A stretch of DNA of 64,000 nt from Luteimonas aestuarii (GTDB lineage: Bacteria; Pseudomonadota; Gammaproteobacteria; Xanthomonadales; Xanthomonadaceae): contig NZ_SMTF01000005.1 of the NCBI RefSeq assembly GCF_004357985.1, positions 1 to 64,000 of the forward strand, in the 5' to 3' direction. The number at the start of each line of letters is the position of its first letter. Position 1 is the first letter of the stretch. This document shows positions 36,105 to 44,458 of this stretch, piece by piece. The notes beneath the pieces are model-generated. The model searched no databases. It worked only from the letters and a program-made list of their open reading frames with translations, and was not told the origin of the DNA. The position numbers and the translations under genes are program-made.

Positions 36105-37918
36105 GGACTCTCGGGCACCGGTTCGGTCATCGGGGCGGGCGGCAGCGCGTCACCCGGCTGCCAGCCGGCATCGGCCATTGTCGCAAGCATCGCCTCGATG
36201 CGCTCGCGCGCGTCGCGGTCGAAGGTCGGCAGCACCAGCAGGTCGCCCTGGCGCACCCACGCCAATGCATGCCGCGTTGCGGTCATCTCGTCCAGCGAGA
36301 CCAGCGCAGCGGCGGCGGGCACGCCACGCCGCAGCAACTCGTCGTGCATGATCCGCGCCACCTCGCCCGAGGCGCGCCCGCGCAGGTAGCCTTCCACGTC
36401 CTTCAGCAGCACCAGCTCCGGCGCGTATGCGGCTGCGGTGGCGGCCACCGCGCGCAGGTCGGCTTCCTCACGGTTGCCGGCATGGCCGACCACGATGGCC
36501 AACCGTCCTTCGCGGCGGTCGGCACCCACCGCGCGCAGCAGCCCGTGCAGGCCGTCGGGGTTGTGCGCGTAATCGATGACCACCTCCACGCCGCCCACCT
36601 GCCAGCGCTGCAGGCGGCCGGGATTGTCGCTGCGCGACGCGCCGAAGCTGCCCAGCACGCCGGCAATCGTCGGCGGCGGGATGCCGAGCGCGGAGGCGAC
36701 CAGCGCCGCACCGGCGAGGTTGGCGACGTTGTACGCCGCCTGCCCGCCCAGCGACAGCGGCATCGCGGCGATGGCGCCCAGATCGTGCGTGGCGCCGGCA
36801 ACGTGCAGCAGCAGGCGGCCGTCGCGCACGCCGCAGGTGTCGCCGCCCGCATCGCGATGCGCAACGAGCGTCGCGTGGCCATCGTCCAGCGAGAACCAGC
36901 CGAGCCGCTGGCCGACGAAACGCGGCGCGTGGCGCTGCAGCACCGCGTCATCGGCGTTGAGCACCAGCAGGCCGCCATCGGCGACCGCGCGCGCGACGGT
37001 CAGCTTCACCGTCGCCAGGTCGTCGAGGTCGTGCACGCCGTACTCGCCGAAATGATCGACGCTGATGTTGGTGACGATGGCCGCGTCGGCGCGGCACAGC
37101 GCCAGCCCGCGACGCAGCATGCCGCCGCGCGCGGTTTCCAGGATCGCGGCTTCGGCCTTCGGCTGGCGCAGTGCGGTGCGCGCGCCCTGCGGGCCGGAAA
37201 AGTCGCCGGTTTCCAGCGATGCGCCATCGAAGAACACGCCATCGGTGCAGCTGTGCGCGGCCGGCCAGCCGTGCGCGCGGCAGAGCGCGCCCAGCAGGCG
37301 CACCGTGGTGGTCTTGCCGTTGGAGCCGGTGACCAGCGCGGTCGGGATCGCGCGCAGCGTGGCCCACGGCACCTGGTCCGGCGAAGGCAGGGCGTTGACG
37401 GCCCATTCCTGGCCGTGGGCACCGGCGCCGATCGACACCACGTCGTCGTCCGCCAGCAGCGGTACGCCATGCGCATCGGCGGCTTGCTGCAGCGCGAGCA
37501 GGGCCGGATTCGCCTCGGCTACGGCGCGGTCGCGCAGCATCCGCAGCGCCACGTCGCGTGCGAACGCAGCGACATGCGGCTGCACCGGTTCGCCCGCTTC
37601 ATCGACATCGCCCGTGGACGCTGCGCGCAGGCCCAGCGCGTCGTACCAGGCCCACTCGTTGACTTCGGTGGCGGCGTACAGCTGGTCCATCGGCGCGGCG
37701 AAGGCGAGCGAGGCGCCACTGGCATGCGCGCGCACCGCGATTTCGCCCTGCGGCCAGCCGAGCGCCGCTCGCGCTTCGCGCACGTTCGCCTGCCAGCGCT
37801 CGACCGTCGACTCGTCGAACGACAGCCCATGCGCCGTCTCCAACGCGGCACCGGTGCCGGCGAAGTAGACGTTGCAGCCGGTCAGCCGGCGGGATTCTTC
37901 AAAGGGTTCTGGTCGCAT
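36101..37918 (-). CDS. Stand-alone Mur ligase related to the CphA ligase domain
   Basis: A 605-residue protein. From about 190 onward it is a Mur-type ATP-dependent amide ligase: P-loop [13 protein letters not shown] (198-205), [46 protein letters not shown] and [12 protein letters not shown]. The corresponding CphA stretches (VLETARGGLLRAGM, VMDYAHNAHAVGMM) are plainly homologous. There is no ATP-grasp domain; the first 190 residues ([17 protein letters not shown]...) match nothing I can name. It is encoded between cphA and trpC. It may extend or edit cyanophycin or a beta-aspartyl dipeptide; this is inference. Confidence 0.75.
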   Translation of the reverse strand: MRPEPFEESRRLTGCNVYFAGTGAALETAHGLSFDESTVERWQANVREARAALGWPQGEIAVRAHASGASLAFAAPMDQLYAATEVNEWAWYDALGLRAASTGDVDEAGEPVQPHVAAFARDVALRMLRDRAVAEANPALLALQQAADAHGVPLLADDDVVSIGAGAHGQEWAVNALPSPDQVPWATLRAIPTALVTGSNGKTTTVRLLGALCRAHGWPAAHSCTDGVFFDGASLETGDFSGPQGARTALRQPKAEAAILETARGGMLRRGLALCRADAAIVTNISVDHFGEYGVHDLDDLATVKLTVARAVADGGLLVLNADDAVLQRHAPRFVGQRLGWFSLDDGHATLVAHRDAGGDTCGVRDGRLLLHVAGATHDLGAIAAMPLSLGGQAAYNVANLAGAALVASALGIPPPTIAGVLGSFGASRSDNPGRLQRWQVGGVEVVIDYAHNPDGLHGLLRAVGADRREGRLAIVVGHAGNREEADLRAVAATAAAYAPELVLLKDVEGYLRGRASGEVARIMHDELLRRGVPAAAALVSLDEMTATRHALAWVRQGDLLVLPTFDRDARERIEAMLATMADAGWQPGDALPPAPMTEPVPESP

Positions 37919-37964
37919 GCGTCAATGGCCCGCCGATGTGGAACGCCTGCGGCCCCCACGCCAG

Positions 37965-38123
37965 CCCTCCCCCGCAAGCGGAGGAGGGCGCAATGCTGTA
38001 CCGGCACCCTCCCCCACTGACGGGTGGGGAAGCGATGCAGCCCTGGTCCTTTCCCCTGCTGCCGGGGGAAGGAGCGATGCCGTGCTGGCCCCTTGCCCCG
38101 CTCGCGGGGGAAGGTTCGGATGG
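37965..38123. repeat. Tandem array of four GC-rich hairpins, period about 42 bp
   Basis: Units begin at about 37965, 38007, 38048 and 38091. Each has a C-rich arm, a short loop and a G-rich arm (for example CCTTTCCCC ... GGGGGAAGG), mostly followed by GCGATGC or a close variant. The array fills the gap between the cphA stop and the Mur ligase start. It may affect message stability or processing between the two genes. Confidence 0.75.
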
Positions 38124-38151
38124 GGAGCTGTGGCGCAGCGACGCAGCACGG

Positions 38152-40947
38152 CTAATCGTTCTCTTCGCGCTCGAACACCAGTCCGCGTTCGTCGCGGACC
38201 ACGCCCTCCATCGCCGCCACCGCGGCCTCGTCGGCGGTCATGGTGGCCTCCAGCGAAGGCAGCTCGACCTTCTTCGCCGCGCGCGGCTCCGCGCCTTCCG
38301 GCGTGAACTTGGTGATCTGTTTCCAGGTGCGCGCCAGCGCATCGGCGAACACCACCAGCAGGTCGCCCGGCCGGGCCATGCGCAGCGCCGCATCCACCGC
38401 TTCCTGCTCGTCGGGGATCACCGTCATCGCGTCCCTGCCGATGCCGGCGTCCTCCAGTGCGCGGGCGATGATCCGCGGCACCTCGTCGCCATCGCGGCCG
38501 CGCAGGCTGTCGTCGCGCTTGACCACGTAATGGTCGAATTTTCCGGCGACGGCCTGCGCGATGGACACGATGTCCTCGTCGCGGCGGTCGCCGGGCGCGG
38601 CGACGGCGACGATGCGCCGCCCGGCCACGTCCAGCCGCTGCGCCAGGTCGGCCATCATGCCCACCGCGTGCGCGTTGTGCGCGTAGTCCATCACCACCTT
38701 GAACGGGTGCTCGTCGAACACGTTCATCCGGCCCGGCGCCTGGAAGAAGGTGGTGTCGAAGGTGCGCAGGCCCTGGCGGATCGCGTCGAGCTTGATGCCC
38801 AGCGAAAACGCCATCGCCGCGGCGAACATCGCGTTCTGCACGTTGTGCAGCGCGCGGCCCTCCATGGTGGCCGGGATGAGATGGGTCCACATCAGCGGGA
38901 TATGGCTGCCCTTGTCGTACAGCGTGATCATGTGGCCGTTGACGCCGTTCTCCAGCGCGCAGGCGCGGCCACCGGCGCGGATGTGCTCGCGCACCAGCGC
39001 ATGCGACGGGTTCATGGTCACGTAGCAGATGGTCTTCGCGTCGGTGTAGCCGGACATCTTCAGCACGTTGGGATCGTCGGCGTTGAGTACCGCGCAATCC
39101 TTGGCCACTTCCACCACGATGCGCTTGATCGCCGCCAGCTGCTCCAGCGTGTCGATGCCCTTCAGGCCGAGGTGGTCGGCGGCGATGTTGAGCACCGCGC
39201 CCACGTCGACTTCAGGCACGCCCATGCCCGCGCGCAGCAGGCCGCCGCGCGCGGTTTCCAGCACGGCGATGTCGATGTGCGGGTCGCTCAGCACCATCCG
39301 CGCCGACACCGGCCCGGTCATGTCGCCTTCCACCGTGCGCTGGCCGTCGATGTACACGCCGTCGGTGGTGGTCAGCCCAGGCGTGTACCCGGCCATCTTG
39401 GTGACGTGCGCCAGCATGCGCGCGGTGGTGGTCTTGCCGTTGGTGCCGGTGACCGCGGCGATCGGCACCCGCGACGGCGTGCCCGGCGGAAACAGCATGT
39501 CGATCACCGGACCGGCAGCATCGCGCGGCGTGCCCTCGCTGGGCGCCACGTGCATGCGGAAGCCGGGCGCGGCGTTGACCTCGCAGATCGCGCCGCCGAT
39601 GTTCTTGTAGCTCTCGGCGATGTTGGGGCTGATGAAGTCCACGCCGCCCACGTCCAGCCCGATCGCGCGCACCGCGCGCACCGCCATCTCACGGTTGTCG
39701 GGATGGATGATGTCGGTGACGTCGGTGGCGGTGCCGCCCGTGGACAGGTTGGCGGTGGACCGCAGGAACACCACTTCGCCTTCCTCCGGCACGCTGTCGG
39801 CGGCGTAGCCGACGCGTTCCATCATCAGCCCCGCCTCGCGATCCAGCTCGAGGCGGGTCAGCACCTTCTCGTGGCCCACGCCGCGACGCGGGTCCTGGTT
39901 CACGATGTCCACCAGCTGGGCGATGGTATGCGTGCCGTCGCCGACCACGTGGCCCGGCGTGCGCCGCGTGGCCGCGATCAGCTCTCCGTTGACCACCAGC
40001 AGCCGATGGTCGGCGCCGTCCTGGAAGGTTTCGACGATGACCGAACGCGAATGCTCGCGCGCGGCGTCGAACGCGGCGCGGATCTCGTCGTCGCCGGTGA
40101 TGTTGATGGTGATGCCGCGGCCATGGTTGCCGTTGTACGGCTTCAGCACCACCGGTCCGCCAAGCCGGCGCGCGGCCTTGAGCGCATCGACCTGGCTGGT
40201 GACCAGCTGCTGGCGCGGTACCGGCAGGCCCAGCGAACCGAGGATCTTGTTGGTCTCTTCCTTGTCGCTCGCCAACTCGACCGAAATGTAGGGCGTGCGA
40301 CCGGTGATCGTGGCCTGGATGCGCTGCTGGTACTTGCCGTGGCCGAACTGGATCAGCGACTGGTTGTTGAGCCGCAGCCACGGGATGCCGCGCTCCACGC
40401 CCGCGCGCACCAGCGAAGCGGTCGACGGCCCGAGTGCGCGTTTCTGCGCATAGCGGATGAAGTCGTCGCGCGCTTCTTCCCATTCCCAGCCCTCGGGCAC
40501 GCTGCCCGCCGGCCGGATGTCGGCGGGCAGCAGCGACGACAGCAGCTTGATCGCCAGCTCGCCCGCGGCGATGCCTTCCTCGCGCTGCGCGTATTCGTAG
40601 ACCACCGTGTACACGCCGGGCCGGTCCTCGCCGACACTGCGGGTGCGGCCGAAGGTCACGTCCTCGCCGGCGACGTTCTGCAGTTCGATGGCCACGTGCT
40701 CCATCACATGCCCCAGCCACGTGCCCTCGCCTTCGCGCATGCGGCGGATGAAGCCGCCGGGCGTCTTGTACGAGCAGCCGTGTTCGGCGAGGCCGGGCAA
40801 TGCCTTGACCAGGCCATCGACGAACTCGCGCCCGAGGCGGCCGGTCGGCCACTGCTCCAGCGCTTCGAGGTCCAGGAGCAGCCGGATGACCGGGAAGTGC
40901 GCGTACTGCGACGGGCCGACGTAGACGTTGCGTTCGAGGATGCGCAT
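38152..40947 (-). CDS. cphA: Cyanophycin synthetase
   Basis: A 931-residue enzyme that builds multi-L-arginyl-poly-L-aspartate. The N-domain holds WLGHVMEHVAIELQNVAG; an ATP-grasp domain (about 210-470) shows VVLKPYNGNHGRGITINI and ICEVNAAPGFRMH; the Mur ligase domain (from about 480) has TGTNGKTTTARML, VLETARGGLLRAGM, NADDPNVLKM and VMDYAHNAHAVGMM. All three parts look intact. The start is ATG at 40947, with GAGGGAGAA upstream. It follows cphB by 39 bases. Confidence 0.95.
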   Translation of the reverse strand: MRILERNVYVGPSQYAHFPVIRLLLDLEALEQWPTGRLGREFVDGLVKALPGLAEHGCSYKTPGGFIRRMREGEGTWLGHVMEHVAIELQNVAGEDVTFGRTRSVGEDRPGVYTVVYEYAQREEGIAAGELAIKLLSSLLPADIRPAGSVPEGWEWEEARDDFIRYAQKRALGPSTASLVRAGVERGIPWLRLNNQSLIQFGHGKYQQRIQATITGRTPYISVELASDKEETNKILGSLGLPVPRQQLVTSQVDALKAARRLGGPVVLKPYNGNHGRGITINITGDDEIRAAFDAAREHSRSVIVETFQDGADHRLLVVNGELIAATRRTPGHVVGDGTHTIAQLVDIVNQDPRRGVGHEKVLTRLELDREAGLMMERVGYAADSVPEEGEVVFLRSTANLSTGGTATDVTDIIHPDNREMAVRAVRAIGLDVGGVDFISPNIAESYKNIGGAICEVNAAPGFRMHVAPSEGTPRDAAGPVIDMLFPPGTPSRVPIAAVTGTNGKTTTARMLAHVTKMAGYTPGLTTTDGVYIDGQRTVEGDMTGPVSARMVLSDPHIDIAVLETARGGLLRAGMGVPEVDVGAVLNIAADHLGLKGIDTLEQLAAIKRIVVEVAKDCAVLNADDPNVLKMSGYTDAKTICYVTMNPSHALVREHIRAGGRACALENGVNGHMITLYDKGSHIPLMWTHLIPATMEGRALHNVQNAMFAAAMAFSLGIKLDAIRQGLRTFDTTFFQAPGRMNVFDEHPFKVVMDYAHNAHAVGMMADLAQRLDVAGRRIVAVAAPGDRRDEDIVSIAQAVAGKFDHYVVKRDDSLRGRDGDEVPRIIARALEDAGIGRDAMTVIPDEQEAVDAALRMARPGDLLVVFADALARTWKQITKFTPEGAEPRAAKKVELPSLEATMTADEAAVAAMEGVVRDERGLVFEREEND

Positions 40948-40986
40948 GGATGGTTCTCCCTCAGGGGGCAAGAGTGCGGCAGGACA

Positions 40987-41829
40987 TCAGTTCTTGGTCG
41001 GCGCCAGGCTGCCGGCCGAGGCCTTGCGGGTATCGAGGTTGAACGTGGCGCCGGCGGTGAGGATATGCACCTGCACACCCAGCATGCAGACCGGGGAATG
41101 GCCGCCCACCTGCGCCATCGACGAATACTGCAGGCCCTCGGCATCGACCACCGTGACGGCGCCGCTGCCTTCCACTTCCACGGTGTTGTCCGGGCCGATG
41201 AAGGCCGCGGTGTCCTCGTCCACGCCCAGGCCGATCGCGAACGGGTTGTAGGCCAGCGCCGACAGCAGGCGGCCGAGGCGGTCGCGCTGGCGGAAATGCT
41301 GGTCGATCACGAAGCGGTTGGTCAGCCCCAGCCCCGGCGCGAGGCGCACGCCATCGGCATGGGGCGTGGAGGTGTCGCTGTCGCCGCCGGCGATCATGTG
41401 CTCGCTCAGGATGCCGGCGCCAGCGCTGGTGCCACCCACCGGTACGCCGTGCGCATTGCAGGTGCGGATCGCCTGCGCCACCGGAGTGCCGCCGAGGATG
41501 GTGGACAGGCGCAGCTGGTTGCCGCCGGTGATGAAGATGCCCGAGGCCTGCTCGATCCGCGCCACGCGGTTGCGCTCGTGCGCATCGCGGCGGGTGTCGA
41601 AATCCAGCACGGTCACGCTGCCCGCGCCCATCTCCGAGAACAGCTGCTCGTAGCGGTCGCCGGTCTCGTTGAGCCGGCTGGCGGTCGGGATGACGGCGAT
41701 CCCGGCGCCCTTGCCGCCGCACAGTTCGAAGAACCTGCGCAGGATCTTCGCCCCATTGTCCTTGTCTTCCGCCCCGCCGATGGGGACGATCCAGCCCCTG
41801 GCTTCGCCTTCGGGGGTCTTGCTCGGCAT
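40987..41829 (-). CDS. cphB: Cyanophycinase
   Basis: A 280-residue serine-type exopeptidase of the peptidase S51 family that releases beta-Asp-Arg dipeptides from cyanophycin. The nucleophile lies in VGGTSAGAGILSEHM; GIFITGGNQLRLS, FVIDQHFRQRDRLGRL and GLGVDEDTAAF are family hallmarks. No export signal is seen, so it acts on intracellular granules. It lies between trpD and cphA. Confidence 0.94.
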   Translation of the reverse strand: MPSKTPEGEARGWIVPIGGAEDKDNGAKILRRFFELCGGKGAGIAVIPTASRLNETGDRYEQLFSEMGAGSVTVLDFDTRRDAHERNRVARIEQASGIFITGGNQLRLSTILGGTPVAQAIRTCNAHGVPVGGTSAGAGILSEHMIAGGDSDTSTPHADGVRLAPGLGLTNRFVIDQHFRQRDRLGRLLSALAYNPFAIGLGVDEDTAAFIGPDNTVEVEGSGAVTVVDAEGLQYSSMAQVGGHSPVCMLGVQVHILTAGATFNLDTRKASAGSLAPTKN

Positions 41830-41912
41830 TCCCTGCTTCCTTCACCAACCTGACAAGGGTCACAAAATATCACGCCCGGCCGCAGCCGCCCGGACCGACC
41901 CGAGCGCCGGGC

Positions 41913-42956
41913 TCAGGCTTTCACCGCGCCTCCCAGCCGGCGCGTGGCCGCCACGAACTTGCCCAATCGGGCTGCGGCCGCCCCGGAGGCGATGGCCTCC
42001 CGCGCCATCGGCACGCCTGCCGCGATCGAATCGGCCACGCCGGCCACGTACAGCGCCGCCGCGGCATTGAGCACCACGATCTCCAGCGGCAGGCCCGGCG
42101 TGCCGTCCAGCACGCCCAGCAGCATCGCCTTCGATTCGTCGGCATCGGCCACCCGCAGGTTGCGGCTGCCGCCCATGGCGATGCCGAAGTCCTCCGGATG
42201 GATTTCGTACTCGCATACCTGGCCGTTCTTCAGTTCGCCCACCAGCGTGGCCGCGCCCAGCGAGATCTCGTCCATGCCATCGCGCCCCCACACCACCAGT
42301 GCGCGTTCGGCACCCAGCTGCTGCAGCACGCGCACCATGATCCCGACCAGGTCGGGGTGGAACACGCCCATCAGGATCGCCGGCGCGCCGGCGGGATTGG
42401 TCAGCGGCCCGAGGATGTTGAACAGCGTGCGCACGCCCATCTCGCGGCGCACCGGCGCCACCGCCTTCATCGCCGGATGGTGGATCGGCGCGAACATGAA
42501 GCCGACGCCGGTCTGGTCGATGCTGGCGGCGACCTGCGTCGGCTGCAGTTCGATGTGCGCACCCAGCGCCTCCAGCACGTCGGCGCTGCCCGACTTCGAC
42601 GACACGCTGCGGTTGCCGTGCTTGGCCACGCGCGCGCCGGCGGCCGCCGCGACGAACATGCTGGCGGTGGAGATGTTGAAGGTATGCGAGCCGTCGCCGC
42701 CGGTGCCGACGATGTCGACCAGGTGCGTGCGGTCGGGCACGTCCACCTTGTTCGACAGCTCGCGCATCACGCTGGCCGCCGCCGCGATTTCGCCCACGGT
42801 TTCCTTCTTCACCCGCAGTCCGGTGAGGATGGCCGCGGTCATCGCCGGCGAGACCTCGCCGCGCATGACCTGGCGCATCAGTTCGACCATCTCGTCGTGG
42901 AAGATCTCGCGATGCTCGATGGTGCGCTGCAGGGCTTCGTGCGGGCTGAAGGGCAT
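41913..42956 (-). CDS. trpD: Anthranilate phosphoribosyltransferase
   Basis: A 347-residue enzyme joining anthranilate and [46 protein letters not shown] and [14 protein letters not shown] are the PRPP and anthranilate sites. The start is the ATG at 42956 by homology; a longer in-frame reading would run through a 7-bp tandem repeat. No strong ribosome site is seen. It is followed by cphB, 83 bases on, rather than by trpC. Confidence 0.95.
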   Translation of the reverse strand: MPFSPHEALQRTIEHREIFHDEMVELMRQVMRGEVSPAMTAAILTGLRVKKETVGEIAAAASVMRELSNKVDVPDRTHLVDIVGTGGDGSHTFNISTASMFVAAAAGARVAKHGNRSVSSKSGSADVLEALGAHIELQPTQVAASIDQTGVGFMFAPIHHPAMKAVAPVRREMGVRTLFNILGPLTNPAGAPAILMGVFHPDLVGIMVRVLQQLGAERALVVWGRDGMDEISLGAATLVGELKNGQVCEYEIHPEDFGIAMGGSRNLRVADADESKAMLLGVLDGTPGLPLEIVVLNAAAALYVAGVADSIAAGVPMAREAIASGAAAARLGKFVAATRRLGGAVKA

Positions 42957-42964
42957 GGCGTGTC

Positions 42965-42998
42965 CGGGAATCGGGAATCGGGAATCGGGAATCGGGAA
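42965..42998. repeat. 7-bp tandem repeat (CGGGAAT, about five copies) before trpD
   Basis: Four full CGGGAAT units and a fifth lacking the last base lie 9-42 bases upstream of the trpD start codon. The unit is not a multiple of three, so copy-number changes would shift any frame running through it. Confidence 0.85.
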
Positions 42999-43016
42999 GA
43001 GCGTAGCGCTTTTGCT

Positions 43017-43114
43017 CGTCATCCCGGCGGGAGCCGCAGCCCCGTGTTTTCGACCGGTGACGGATCAACGCGCCATGCAAACGTCGCTGGGTCCAGGCTT
43101 TCGCCGGGATGACG
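43017..43114. repeat. 98-bp element with perfect 13-bp terminal inverted repeats
   Basis: CGTCATCCCGGCG (43017-43029) and CGCCGGGATGACG (43102-43114) are exact inverted copies enclosing 72 bases without a coding frame. The element sits in the trpG-trpD gap. Single ends of the same type appear near 59364 and 63316, indicating a dispersed, possibly MITE-like family. Confidence 0.7.
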
Positions 43115-43124
43115 GCATCAGGCG

Positions 43125-43703
43125 TCATCGCTCCAGGAAATTCTTCAGCAACGCATGGCCATGCTCGGTCAGGATCGACTCGGGATGGAACTGCACGCCC
43201 TCGACCGGATGTTCGCGGTGGCGCAGGCCCATGATCTCCTCGAACGAGCCATCCTCGTGCTCGGTCCACGCCGTCACCTCCAGGCAATCCGGCAACGAAC
43301 CGCGCTCGACCACCAGCGAGTGGTAGCGGGTGGCCTCATAGCCATCGGGCAGGTCCGCGAACACACCCTTGCCCTCGTGGCGGATCGCCGAGGTCTTGCC
43401 GTGCATGATCCGCCCGGCGCGCACCACCTTGCCGCCATACACCTGGCCGATGGCCTGGTGCCCCAGGCACACGCCCAGGATCGGCGTCGTCGCACCCAGC
43501 CGCGCGATCAGGTCCAGCGACACCCCCGCCTCGTTCGGCGTACACGGCCCGGGCGACACCACGATGCGCTGCGGCGCCAGCTTCTCGATGGCATCGACCG
43601 TCAACGCATCGTTGCGCTCCACCCGCACCTCGGCGCCCAGCGCCTGCAGGTACTGCACGAGGTTCCAGGTGAAGCTGTCGTAATTGTCGATCATCAGCAG
43701 CAT
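43125..43703 (-). CDS. trpG: Anthranilate synthase component II (glutamine amidotransferase)
   Basis: A 192-residue class I amidotransferase feeding ammonia to TrpE. It shows [29 protein letters not shown], the nucleophile Cys in [15 protein letters not shown] and the His-Glu pair in [14 protein letters not shown]. It could also serve para-aminobenzoate synthesis (PabA), as single copies often do. It follows the SIMPL gene by nine bases. Confidence 0.94.
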   Translation of the reverse strand: MLLMIDNYDSFTWNLVQYLQALGAEVRVERNDALTVDAIEKLAPQRIVVSPGPCTPNEAGVSLDLIARLGATTPILGVCLGHQAIGQVYGGKVVRAGRIMHGKTSAIRHEGKGVFADLPDGYEATRYHSLVVERGSLPDCLEVTAWTEHEDGSFEEIMGLRHREHPVEGVQFHPESILTEHGHALLKNFLER

Positions 43704-43712
43704 CGGTAGATC

Positions 43713-44435
43713 TCAATCGATCAGGGTGTAGATGATGTAGACGTTCTGGTCGAGCTGGATGCTGCCTTCCCGCAATACGGCAGGTGGCGGCGCGGCCCGC
43801 GCGCCCGTCACCGTGACGCGATCCAGTTGTGAATAATCGTCGCCCGCCGCATAGCGCATGTTGAACCCCTGGTTCGAGATGTTGTGCACCGTGCCGATGC
43901 GCTTGCCTACGGCAGACGCCATGATGTCGGCCGTCCTCCGCGCATCCTCCACCGCCTGCATCAGCAACTGCCGGCGCAACTCCTCCGCTTGTGACGTTTC
44001 GAACCTGCGGGTGTTCAGGCGCACCTGGCTGGTTTGCGGCAGCGACGAAATCATCTTTTGCAGATCGGCCAGCGAACGGAAGCGAAATTTGATCTCGCGC
44101 TGGTAGGTGTTGCCGAGGAAGACCTCGGTGTCGTTCCGCTCGTTGTAGCGGTACTCGGGGGAGACATCGAGATTCGACACGGTGACATCCCGGTCGGCCA
44201 TGCCCATGGCTTGCGCCAGGTCGACGACCTCTCGCGCCAGACCTTCGATCAACGCCTGCGTCCTGGCCGCATCCTTGCTGGTTTCCGACAGCGTGATGTC
44301 CAGCGGAAAGATATCCGGCGCGACCTCTGCCTTCGCCTTGCCTTGCACGGCAATGAAAGGCGCCCCCCCGATCGACTGGTCCTGTGCGCCCAGCGCCACC
44401 AGCGACAGCACAACCACCGCAATGATGCTTTTCAT
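43713..44435 (-). CDS. SIMPL-domain (DUF541) exported protein
   Basis: A 240-residue protein with a signal peptide (SIIAVVVLSLVALGAQ) and the SIMPL/DUF541 domain: VQGKAKAEVAPDIFPLDITL, VSNLDVSPEYRYNE and MQAVEDARRTADIMASAVGKRIGTV. Family members are periplasmic or outer-membrane proteins linked to envelope stress; the biochemical role is unknown. It is placed between trpE (23 bases) and trpG (nine bases), an unusual insertion with no evident tryptophan function. Confidence 0.85.
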   Translation of the reverse strand: MKSIIAVVVLSLVALGAQDQSIGGAPFIAVQGKAKAEVAPDIFPLDITLSETSKDAARTQALIEGLAREVVDLAQAMGMADRDVTVSNLDVSPEYRYNERNDTEVFLGNTYQREIKFRFRSLADLQKMISSLPQTSQVRLNTRRFETSQAEELRRQLLMQAVEDARRTADIMASAVGKRIGTVHNISNQGFNMRYAAGDDYSQLDRVTVTGARAAPPPAVLREGSIQLDQNVYIIYTLID

Positions 44436-44458
44436 GCCCTGCCCCCTCGATTGAGTGA

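Noticed and set aside
37936-41853. Very long plus-strand frame (1305 codons) opposite cphA and cphB
   Set aside because: It is antisense to two well-conserved genes and rich in His, Arg, Ala and Val in low-complexity order, as expected from the complement of GC-rich codons.
42965-42998. Short repeats considered as CRISPR
   Set aside because: Units are 7 bp and directly adjacent, without spacers; no cas genes in the window.
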